Shown here: piece after piece, positions 33,332 to 40,709 of the stretch
Position numbering within the stretch: the stretch's first letter is position 1
Layout of the letters: the number at the start of each line of letters is the position of its first letter
Source of the DNA: Desulfurivibrionaceae bacterium
GTDB taxonomy: Bacteria > Desulfobacterota > Desulfobulbia > Desulfobulbales > UBA5123
Direction: 5' to 3'
Length of the DNA stretch: 44,707 bases
Assembly: GCA_030145325.1 (NCBI GenBank)
Contig: JAQYVW010000019.1
Coordinates: forward strand, 1 to 44,707
Program-made: the position numbers and the translations under genes
The notes under the pieces: generated by a model
Told to the model about the DNA's origin: nothing
Seen by the model: only the letters and a program-made list of their open reading frames with translations
The model's database searches: none

Positions 33332-34801
33332 TTAAAACTGTGCATAGATAAAACTGCCTCCCCGATCAATATGATACAAAGCAACCAACCACAGACAGTA
33401 AACAACTAAAACCCCGGCGAATTTCGGTTTCCAGAGCAATTTTTGCGGCCGAGACAGATTATCATTGTAGCCACGATAGATAAGAGAAGGGTTATGGTCA
33501 GAAAATATCTGCTGACTATTCGGCATCCCAAAAGAGAGTATGGCAGCACCGGCAAGCCATTGCCAACAACTGGACAACTTGATAACACCTGACAGTTCAA
33601 GAAAGCCACTGCTCCCGATCATCCCCTGATAAATTTTGGCCGCCACCCCAATACTTTCAGCCCGAAAGATCACCCAGCTAACCACCAAGAAGACAAAGGT
33701 AACGGCAACCCGCACTCCCCGTACTCTCCCGATAATCCCTTGAGGAAAAAGAGACGATAATAAGCGATGCCCAGAAAGATAGAGACCGTGCAAACCTCCC
33801 CAGAGGACAAAGGTCCAGCCAGCACCATGCCAAAGACCGCAAAGCACCATGGTCATTAAAAGATTGGTATGGAGCCTTACCATTCCCCGACGATTACCAC
33901 CCAAGGGGATGTACAGATAATCTCGGAAGAACTTGGACAAACTGATATGCCAACGTCGCCAGAATTCACCAATATTGGCCGCCTTGTAAGGTGAATTGAA
34001 GTTTGGCGGCAAAACCACCCCAAAGATACGCGCCACCCCCATGGCCATATCCGTATAGCCGGAAAAATCGAAATATATCTGGAAGGTATAACTAAGTGCT
34101 CCCACCCAGGCATGAACAAAATCCACCCCCGGCGCCGTGGCGGCAAAGGAAAAAACATGATCCGCGTACACGGCCAGGGAATCACCTAGAACAACTTTTT
34201 TAAAAAGCCCCACCACCACCAAACTAAGTCCCATCGCAAGATCACGACTCCAAACGGAACCCCGTCCATCATTTAACTGGTGGGCAATGTTATCAAAATC
34301 AACCAATGGGCCGGCAACAAGGTAGGGGAAAAAGGTGGTTACGGCAAAGTACTGGACAAAGGGAAGCCGATTTGCTCGGCCCCGGTATATAGAAACGCCA
34401 TAGGCTATTTGATTAAATGAATAGAAAGAGATACCCAGGGGAAGAACAATCGCCGCCAAACTCGCCTGCCCACCCCACAATAAGGCCAAGTTATCTAAAA
34501 AGAACCCGACATACTTGTAATAACCGAGCAACAGACAATTAGTGCCGACCAACAACCACAAAACAAGCAGCTTCCTCTTCTCCCCCACGCGAATCAATAA
34601 GGATAAAAGAATAAAGTTAGCGGCAACCGACCCCAGCAGAATCAGAACATTGCGCACCCCGCTGCAGATGACAAAACTTAACGAAATCATCAACAGAGAT
34701 GGAAAAACAAGAGACTGCCATCCTCGCAACTGAATTATCCTGAAAAGGATAACGGCAACGGGAAGAAATAGTAGCAAAAATCCTGTACTGTTAAAACTCA
34801 A
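33332..34801 (-). CDS. MBOAT family O-acyltransferase (AlgI-like)
   Basis: A 489-residue polytopic membrane protein of the MBOAT family. Signatures include LPLGISFYSFNQIAYGVSIYRG, FPYLVAGPLVDFDNI, IYFDFSGYTDMAMGVARIFG, FWRRWHISLSKFFRDYLYIPLGGN and the catalytic-His stretch CGLWHGAGWTFVLWGGLHG. These proteins move acyl groups from the cytoplasm to extracytoplasmic polysaccharide with an SGNH partner. The start is a TTG at 34801 with a strong GGAGGAG 5 bases upstream, which is unusual but convincing. SGNH genes flank it on both sides. Confidence 0.95.
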   Translation of the reverse strand: MSFNSTGFLLLFLPVAVILFRIIQLRGWQSLVFPSLLMISLSFVICSGVRNVLILLGSVAANFILLSLLIRVGEKRKLLVLWLLVGTNCLLLGYYKYVGFFLDNLALLWGGQASLAAIVLPLGISFYSFNQIAYGVSIYRGRANRLPFVQYFAVTTFFPYLVAGPLVDFDNIAHQLNDGRGSVWSRDLAMGLSLVVVGLFKKVVLGDSLAVYADHVFSFAATAPGVDFVHAWVGALSYTFQIYFDFSGYTDMAMGVARIFGVVLPPNFNSPYKAANIGEFWRRWHISLSKFFRDYLYIPLGGNRRGMVRLHTNLLMTMVLCGLWHGAGWTFVLWGGLHGLYLSGHRLLSSLFPQGIIGRVRGVRVAVTFVFLVVSWVIFRAESIGVAAKIYQGMIGSSGFLELSGVIKLSSCWQWLAGAAILSFGMPNSQQIFSDHNPSLIYRGYNDNLSRPQKLLWKPKFAGVLVVYCLWLVALYHIDRGGSFIYAQF

Positions 34802-34829
34802 CTATTCTCCTCCAGGCCATCATCCCCGC

Positions 34830-35969
34830 CTATTTGCTCAGCCCGACGATTTCCCCTTTCTCGGCCATCTCACTAAACAGAAGATCAGCAGCGAGAAGGT
34901 GACCGGCAGCAGTCCAATGATCATCGTATTTGAAATAAAACTTACGGCCATCACTTGTCCTTCTTACCTTATCCTCAAGGTCAACGAAGTGAGCTCGCTC
35001 ATTACCGAGACAATACTTGGCCAGAACCCAGCGCAGATTTTGCGCATTGTCCTTCTGGACGAGGATCGTTTTATCCGAGGTGGGGATGAGATAAAGACCG
35101 CCTTGTACCTGCTTGCCCAGCCTCTGTAGACAGTAGAGCAAAAAACGAGACTCATCTGTAGCCGGCGGAGCAACTACTTCCGACAGCGGTGGTGGGAAAT
35201 CAAAGCCCGCCGGTGGCGCGTCACTGTGCAGCGAAGCCCGAATCCTCTTACTCAAAAGAGGCCTGACATAACGAGCATAAAAAGCGTGCAGATAAGAACC
35301 ACGACGGAATTTATCCCATGACCAATAATCGGGTTGGTTATGTTCACGCATCAAGATAAAGCCCTGCGCATCTCCAGAACGGGGCTGATAAGCCAACTGA
35401 TAACCACCAGATGACAATGGCGGCGTCATCCCTTCCAGATCATTGGGACAAAAAACATAGACAACCTGTTCAGGATTAAAACGTTCCTTATAAATTTCAA
35501 AGGTTCGAACCACCGCGTTAATGGAATAACCAGACTGAGCTAAATTGATAACCTGAAAGCGGGGATCAATCTTCTGTAACCTCTTTTCCAGCAATTGACC
35601 GACGGTTTCGCCCCAAGCGACCCCCCAACCGAACCCGAACGAATCTCCCAACAGAACGACGTTGCGACGCTCAAGCGACATATCCCACTCCGGGCCACGG
35701 AAGCCTTCACTGTTGGTGGAAAAGGTATAATCCAGCTTGCCGGGATAATTGAGTCGAATATCTGTTAGCCCCTTTTCCAGGGTGTAACGTAATTCTGGAT
35801 TGAATTCGCCATATAGATACTGAACCACAGGCCGCCGCACCTGATAAACCGCCTCTTCCAAGGAGAAATCATTGAGCCGGGGCAAAAACAATTCCATGGC
35901 ACCCAAAACCAGACCCAGCGAAAAAACCACCAGAAAAATATTCAACAAACCCTTTTTTAATTTTCCCAT
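34830..35969 (-). CDS. SGNH/GDSL hydrolase-like periplasmic protein
   Basis: A 379-residue protein. An N-terminal membrane helix (LLNIFLVVFSLGLVLGAMELF) precedes a periplasmic SGNH domain with a textbook GDSF elbow (VVLLGDSFGFGWG), a block III-like CPNDLEG and FKYDDHWTAAGHLLAADLL at the C terminus. It is likely a polysaccharide O-acyltransferase or esterase paired with the MBOAT gene 28 bases downstream. I place the start at the ATG at 35969 with GAGG upstream; a TTG three codons earlier is possible. Confidence 0.85.
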   Translation of the reverse strand: MGKLKKGLLNIFLVVFSLGLVLGAMELFLPRLNDFSLEEAVYQVRRPVVQYLYGEFNPELRYTLEKGLTDIRLNYPGKLDYTFSTNSEGFRGPEWDMSLERRNVVLLGDSFGFGWGVAWGETVGQLLEKRLQKIDPRFQVINLAQSGYSINAVVRTFEIYKERFNPEQVVYVFCPNDLEGMTPPLSSGGYQLAYQPRSGDAQGFILMREHNQPDYWSWDKFRRGSYLHAFYARYVRPLLSKRIRASLHSDAPPAGFDFPPPLSEVVAPPATDESRFLLYCLQRLGKQVQGGLYLIPTSDKTILVQKDNAQNLRWVLAKYCLGNERAHFVDLEDKVRRTSDGRKFYFKYDDHWTAAGHLLAADLLFSEMAEKGEIVGLSK

Positions 35970-35998
35970 GAAATCCAATCCTCAATCACGTTTTCCGT

Positions 35999-37120
35999 TC
36001 AACGACAGGCCACCGTCTTCTCATCACTTTCTGCGCCAAGGGACCCCAGTTGCCTATCAACGAAGGGAATAAGCTCTGCCACCGGCAACTCATCAAGGCA
36101 ACGACTGCGCAGACGATTGCCATCACAACCAGCCTGATAACAAGGCACACAATCCAGATCATTGTTCTGAACCACCAAATGCCTTTCCCCTTGCGGTGCC
36201 CAGGTTAACGGACATGAGGGGCCATAAATAACCACGGTTGCAACCCCGGCAGCTGCGGCCAGGTGCTGACCTGCACTATCGACACCGATAAACAAGCGAC
36301 AACGATGCAAAAGCGCTCCATATAAACCTATGGAAGTCTGGCCGACAAAATTATAAACGCCATCCTGCCCACAGCCTTCAACAATGGCTTGCACCCGCTC
36401 TTCTTCGCCGGGACCGCCAACAACCAGAACCGGAAGTTGATATTTTTCCCTTATCCAACCAATAAGTTGCACATACTTTTCCGTGCTCAGCTCCTTATAC
36501 CGCCATAAAGAAAAGGGCTGCACCGCCACCAACGGTTTATTGGTCGGAACATTCGCTTGCCGTAAAAGTTCATCGACCTGCTCCTGCATGGCGAGAGGAA
36601 CAATAAACTCAGGCTGCGGATGATCGGTAGCAACCCCATATGCTGCCAACAAATCAAGCAGATAACGTGACATGTGCAAGCCAGGCTGTAAGGCCGGGCG
36701 AAAGATCTTACTGTAGACTAAATCCCGCCAAGGCCGGCCATCCGTTGAATAAAAACCAACTCGCTCGCGGGCTCCAGACAAAAAAGCCAAGATCGCGCCA
36801 CGAGTACCGGTGCGTAAATCAACCACCAAATCAAAATTATATCGCCGCAAGCGCCGGAAAAAACCCCACTGAAAAACCAGTTCCCGCCACGCGCTTCGCT
36901 TCTTCTCGACCACAGGAATGACGCCATCCGCCCAAGGACAGAGAGCAATTAATTCAGCTGATTTCTCCCGCACCGCCACCATTATTTTCGATTGCGGATA
37001 ACGTTCTCGCAACGCCCTAACAGATGAAAAAGAGAGAACAGCATCCCCAATATCAGCCAGTTGGATCAACAAAATGCTGTTGACCCTCGAAACAATTTCC
37101 TCATCACCTTTCACAATCAT
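35999..37120 (-). CDS. Family 9 glycosyltransferase (heptosyltransferase-like)
   Basis: A 373-residue GT-B enzyme of the RfaF/WaaF kind. It has ILLIQLADIGDAVLSFSSVRALRERYP at the start, DLVVDLRTGTRGAILAFLSGARERVGF, PLVAVQPFSLWRYKELSTEKY, and CRLFIGVDSAGQHLAAAAGVATVVIYGPSCPLTWAPQG. These transfer heptose or related sugars in LPS core, so this gene probably opens the minus operon with a lipid-A-core type step. A Cys-rich C-terminal segment (CVPCYQAGCDGNRLRSRC) is typical. The ATG at 37120 has no strong binding site. Confidence 0.93.
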   Translation of the reverse strand: MIVKGDEEIVSRVNSILLIQLADIGDAVLSFSSVRALRERYPQSKIMVAVREKSAELIALCPWADGVIPVVEKKRSAWRELVFQWGFFRRLRRYNFDLVVDLRTGTRGAILAFLSGARERVGFYSTDGRPWRDLVYSKIFRPALQPGLHMSRYLLDLLAAYGVATDHPQPEFIVPLAMQEQVDELLRQANVPTNKPLVAVQPFSLWRYKELSTEKYVQLIGWIREKYQLPVLVVGGPGEEERVQAIVEGCGQDGVYNFVGQTSIGLYGALLHRCRLFIGVDSAGQHLAAAAGVATVVIYGPSCPLTWAPQGERHLVVQNNDLDCVPCYQAGCDGNRLRSRCLDELPVAELIPFVDRQLGSLGAESDEKTVACR

Positions 37121-37433
37121 GACAATGACTTTATCCAGCTAAAACATTTTTACAAAGGTAGGTAAAAAAACACCACCAACATACCTTCGTTTCTATGGAA
37201 CACAAGAGAATCTATTACAAAGGTGTCTTGAAAAATTAGAAATAGGGCTGCCTCCCCAAATATCAACTAAATTTAACATCTTCCCGCCATGCCCTGGGCA
37301 AAAAAACACCACGCGACAACTGCTTATAATTATTGTTCTTATCATTTTCTTTACAACACAAGGATACTGTATTATATTGTTAGCGCTCAACGAAAATTAT
37401 CGTTATTCCACATGCAAAAAAACCAGGTGCTGA
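37121..37433. other. Divergent promoter region of the glycan operon and HATPase gene
   Basis: A 313-base AT-rich gap between the GT9 and HATPase starts; no gene fits. It should carry the promoter of the ~15-kb minus operon. The near-palindrome AACGAAAATTATCGTT at about 37389-37404 is the clearest symmetric element. I see no riboswitch or sigma-54 site. Confidence 0.4.
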
Positions 37434-37997
37434 ATGTTAAAAAAACAACCTGCCAATCCTCCGGTTATCTCGGCATCATATCATCCCAAAGAGTTGAGAA
37501 TATTTGACCTACGTGCCGAGTATGCACTCACCGCAGTTAAGTTGAGCCACTTGGCCGAACGGTGTAACCGTGTTTTGGCACTGTCCATTAATCCTGACCT
37601 GCCACGCTATTTCGTGGGTAACCCGCGCCCCTTGCGAAAACTTTTCACAAGGCTCGTAGAGAATGCTATTCAAGCCGCCAACGTTGACGTGGTTACGGTT
37701 CAAATAGAAAATGAGGGTCACGACAAGCAGGACATTTATCGCCTCAAATTATCAGTAACCGCCAATGGCCCAGGCCTTTCCCCGGCAACTATGCGGGCCT
37801 TGCAAAAAAATGCACAATTTTCCGTCAATCTTGCCAATGACGACAACAGTAACGCCCTCTTGGTTGTCAACAAGCAAATCCGCCGCTTAGGTGGGCAACT
37901 ATGCGTTGAAAGCCTACCCGGATGGGGAACCAGGTATGTCATTTACCTTCAACTCACCAAATTCACCGCCCATCAGATTTACGCTAATGTATCCTAG
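37434..37997 (+). CDS. Orphan histidine-kinase-like ATPase domain with altered G1 box
   Basis: A 187-residue protein consisting of one HATPase_c domain. The N box is visible in LRKLFTRLVENAIQAAN and the C-terminal GWGTRYVIYLQL matches the G2/end strand. No HisKA dimerisation helix with a phospho-His precedes it. The G1 box reads SVTANGPGLSP, so the Asp that normally contacts adenine (DxGxG) is replaced. ATP binding is therefore doubtful and it may be an anti-kinase, a pseudokinase or a decaying fragment. AGGTG lies 5 bases before the ATG. Confidence 0.72.
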   Translation: MLKKQPANPPVISASYHPKELRIFDLRAEYALTAVKLSHLAERCNRVLALSINPDLPRYFVGNPRPLRKLFTRLVENAIQAANVDVVTVQIENEGHDKQDIYRLKLSVTANGPGLSPATMRALQKNAQFSVNLANDDNSNALLVVNKQIRRLGGQLCVESLPGWGTRYVIYLQLTKFTAHQIYANVS

Positions 37998-38201
37998 CCC
38001 CCTTCCCAGCCCCCCCCATTGCAATTTGTTGCCAATTAATCTATCTGACCCAGGTAACAGCTCACGGGTATCAAGGAAATAAGGTCGCGACCTTGCGAGT
38101 AGTTATCTGGCAAATTTGCTAAGCTTTAGAACAACCTGCCCAGCCAGCTACGCATTTAAATCTCAGCCAAACAGTAAACATTCCCACAAAGAGCCAATAA
38201 C

Positions 38202-39035
38202 ATGCTAAATTCGATCTTCTTCTGGATATCAAAACTGGCATGGTTGCTAATCTCTCCTGACAGCCTTTTGCTGATCTTACTCCTTACCACCTGGCTATTA
38301 CTCCAGCGAGGATCATATCGTTTAGCAAAACAACTTCACACCTTATTGGCCGTTGTCTGCCTGCTCATCGCCTTTTTTCCGGTGGGAGAAGTTTTTTTGT
38401 CTCCCCTTGAGAACAGCTTCCCAACCAACCCCGCCCTTCCCCACCGAATTGACGGAATCGTGGTCCTTGGCGGTGCTCAAGACGCCGTTCTTTCAGCACA
38501 ATGGCAGCAGCCAGAGATGGGCGATGGGGCCGAGCGGGCTCAGACCTTCATTGCGCTCGCAAGACAATACCCCAACAGCAAACTTATCTTCACCGGCGGC
38601 AGCGGTAGCATGATTAACCAGAGCCATAAAGAAGCGGATGTCGTAAAAATACTCTTCCACAAGATGGGGCTGAATTTATCCAGAGTTATTTTTGAACGAA
38701 GATCAAGAAACACCTACGAAAACGCTATAAACAGCAAAAGAATCGCCACCCCACAACCAGGAGAAAACTGGATTCTAATCACATCGGCCTTACATATGCC
38801 CCGCTCCATGGGCATCTTTGCTCAGGCAGGTTGGCCGATGATACCCTACCCTGTGGATCACCGAACAAGAAGGAGCAACCTTTTCCGTATTGATTTCGAT
38901 TTCTCTTCCCATCTTGGTAATTTAAAGATAGCCGCCAAAGAATGGCTGGGCCTCACGGCCTACCGGCTCAGCGGCAAAACGACAACCCTCTGGCCGCAAC
39001 AAAATCACTGCCAACAACTACCAAAACCAAGGTAA
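38202..39035 (+). CDS. YdcF family protein (DUF218, ElyC/SanA-like)
   Basis: A 277-residue membrane protein with two N-terminal hydrophobic helices (WLLISPDSLLLILLLTTWLLL and TLLAVVCLLIAFFPVG) followed by the DUF218 domain: IDGIVVLGGAQD, YPNSKLIFTGGSGSM, EADVVKILF, IFERRSRNTYENAIN and WILITSALHMPRSMGIF. The family works in cell-envelope biogenesis, probably on lipid-linked glycans, though its chemistry is not settled. It stands alone between two intergenic gaps on plus. Confidence 0.9.
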   Translation: MLNSIFFWISKLAWLLISPDSLLLILLLTTWLLLQRGSYRLAKQLHTLLAVVCLLIAFFPVGEVFLSPLENSFPTNPALPHRIDGIVVLGGAQDAVLSAQWQQPEMGDGAERAQTFIALARQYPNSKLIFTGGSGSMINQSHKEADVVKILFHKMGLNLSRVIFERRSRNTYENAINSKRIATPQPGENWILITSALHMPRSMGIFAQAGWPMIPYPVDHRTRRSNLFRIDFDFSSHLGNLKIAAKEWLGLTAYRLSGKTTTLWPQQNHCQQLPKPR

Positions 39036-39095
39036 ATTGAATTCACAAATTTTGCGCACGATTACATTGCCTTTTTTCATCCTATTGGCTATAAA

Positions 39096-39125
39096 TTGAA
39101 GTCTTGTGCTAGAATTGCATAATAT
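39096..39125 (+). promoter_or_regulatory. Candidate sigma-70 promoter of cheX
   Basis: TTGAAG and TAATAT are 18 bases apart, ending 53 bases before the cheX ATG. A shifted -10 (TATAAT at 39123) would need a 21-base spacer. Assigned by eye from spacing and similarity only. Confidence 0.35.
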
Positions 39126-39178
39126 AATCAACACCACATGAATACCGACACACACTCCCCTGGAGGACAAATAAAAAA

Positions 39179-39652
39179 ATGAAGGCTGAATATATAAATC
39201 CTTTTTTGAATGCCGCCAAAAACGTTATTCAGACCATGGCCCGCATTGACGTCAAGGGCGGGAAACCGCAACTTAAAGTCGGCAACACTACCTTCGGCAA
39301 AGTTTCCGGGATCATCGGCATGGCTTCCGCCAATAACTCCGGCAACATGATCATAAGTTTTCAAGAAAATTGTATTCTCAACATTGTTGCCAATATGCTG
39401 ATGGAAGAACCAATGCAGAGCATCAATAATGATGTTGTCGATGCCGTTGGCGAGTTAACCAACATGATCTGCGGAGGCGCCAAGGCCGAGCTCTCCAAAT
39501 TAGGGCACTCCTTCGATCTGGCCACCCCGACCATGATCGTCGGCGAGAATATCGAGATAACCAACTACTCCGACGCCCCCACCATCGTCATCCCTCTTTC
39601 CACCGAGCATGGCGATTTTGTGCTTGAGGCCAACTTCTCAGACAATACCTAA
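39179..39652 (+). CDS. cheX: CheX family chemotaxis phosphatase-like protein
   Basis: A 157-residue CheX-type protein. The family ExxN active-site helix is clear in VVDAVGELTNMICGGAKAEL, and a second half (ATPTMIVGENIEI) follows. CheX dephosphorylates CheY-P; the orphan receiver at 17514 is a possible partner, but no chemotaxis operon is present. TGGAGG lies 12 bases before the ATG, a longer spacing than usual. The 157-residue length is standard. Confidence 0.9.
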   Translation: MKAEYINPFLNAAKNVIQTMARIDVKGGKPQLKVGNTTFGKVSGIIGMASANNSGNMIISFQENCILNIVANMLMEEPMQSINNDVVDAVGELTNMICGGAKAELSKLGHSFDLATPTMIVGENIEITNYSDAPTIVIPLSTEHGDFVLEANFSDNT

Positions 39653-39697
39653 CCGCAAAAACAAACAGCCATCAGCGGAAGACTCATTGAAAATGAT

Positions 39698-39877
39698 GTA
39701 ACTACCCACATGATAGCGACCTTATTTCCTCAATCCCCTACTCTGCAACTGTTTACAGGGTGCCGGCGAGGCAAGGCATGATCCTGCGAACAGGTAAGCG
39801 ACCGTAGGGAGACTCCGAGACATCGCTATGTGAGCAAGGCGCTAACGCGGCAAATTAGGTACCCTGGGAGCAGTTAC
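39698..39877. mobile_element. MITE copy 3 (180 bp, diverged)
   Basis: The ends GTAACTACCCAC and GAGCAGTTAC, and internal blocks such as AGGGTGCCGG, TATGTGAGCA, GCTAACGCGGCA and GGTACCCTG, match the two MITEs at 22980 and 44279. It is about 24 bases longer, and the 8 bases on either side (AAAATGAT, GAAAAAAA) do not form a duplication. I read it as an older copy with internal changes. Confidence 0.75.
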
Positions 39878-39907
39878 GAAAAAAATACTATGCCAATGCG
39901 TTACCCA

Positions 39908-40030
39908 TTAACGCGCCAAGCTTTCCCCCAAGGCTTTTATTGTAAACAAAACACCATACACGGTTACGAACCCGCCAACTATTGCTGCCCCGAGCCCCAG
40001 AATTAATATCCCGATCAAATAGTTAGCCAT
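39908..40030 (-). CDS. Putative 40-residue small membrane protein
   Basis: The frame reads MANYLIGILILGLGAAIVGG, then FVTVYGVLFTIKALGESLAR and TAA. A single long hydrophobic helix occupies residues 4-33 with a short charged C-terminal end, the profile of a real small membrane protein. There is no clear ribosome binding site, which lowers confidence. The right end of the diverged MITE lies 30 bases beyond its stop. No family is recognised. Confidence 0.45.
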   Translation of the reverse strand: MANYLIGILILGLGAAIVGGFVTVYGVLFTIKALGESLAR

Positions 40031-40158
40031 GGATGGTACAGTTACTTACTGTTCACTTCATGACCCTGACAGAACACCGCTCCACATCAAACAAAAGCAC
40101 AATTTCAACTGGGATTTGCCATTAACCACGGCATCCCAAAAAATTTTCACTCACCAAC

Positions 40159-40540
40159 GGTAAAGACGGAGAGCGTTCTTTTGTCAGTCACCTTGTTGAT
40201 CCCGGAAAAACCGGCGTCATAATCCGTAGCTATTAAGCCCACCATCTTTTTGACCAATGGCAAGAAGGTAGCAGCCACTTAGTCTGTCACATCTAGGTTT
40301 CCATGTTAAAGACAGTTATTGATACCTTGGCCTCTGAGGAATAGTCCGGCTATCATGACACCAAGGTTGTACTCGCCCCCCCCCAGCTTCAAACAGTCAA
40401 AAGATAAACTCCGGCTGGAAAGGGACAAGGTTAACGACAAACAATTATGGGTTGCCTATAATCGTTTTGATTTGTCTGGTTAGCAGGTAAGTGGTAATAA
40501 TCTAAAACTTCGCCGACTATTTTCAGTCGAACACAGCATG
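40159..40540 (+). pseudogene. Decayed IS4-like DDE transposase remnant
   Basis: Reading plus in two frames gives fragments in order: GKDGERSFVSHLVDPGKTGVIIRSY, AHHLFDQWQEGSSHLVCHI, SGYHDTKVVLAPP, then after a frameshift near the C-run at 40377, KQLWVAYNRFDLSG and KLRRLF. These resemble the catalytic half of IS4-type transposases (WVATDRHDLSAEQVAQVYKLRW-like). At least four in-frame stops and one shift interrupt it. No terminal repeats can be found, so it is a relic. The 390 bases around it hold nothing else I can support. Confidence 0.45.
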
Positions 40541-40709
40541 ATGAATCCGTACGTAGCAGCCGGGTGCGGAAATTACATTGTTAGATCCATAAGGAAGCCC
40601 AAAAGACGGCCAAGAGACGGAGCTAGGCGTGCTCGCTTCTAACCGGATAACACTGATTTTTTTAAACAAATTAATCTATTAAACACCCACCGGCCCCACG
40701 GAACCCGCA

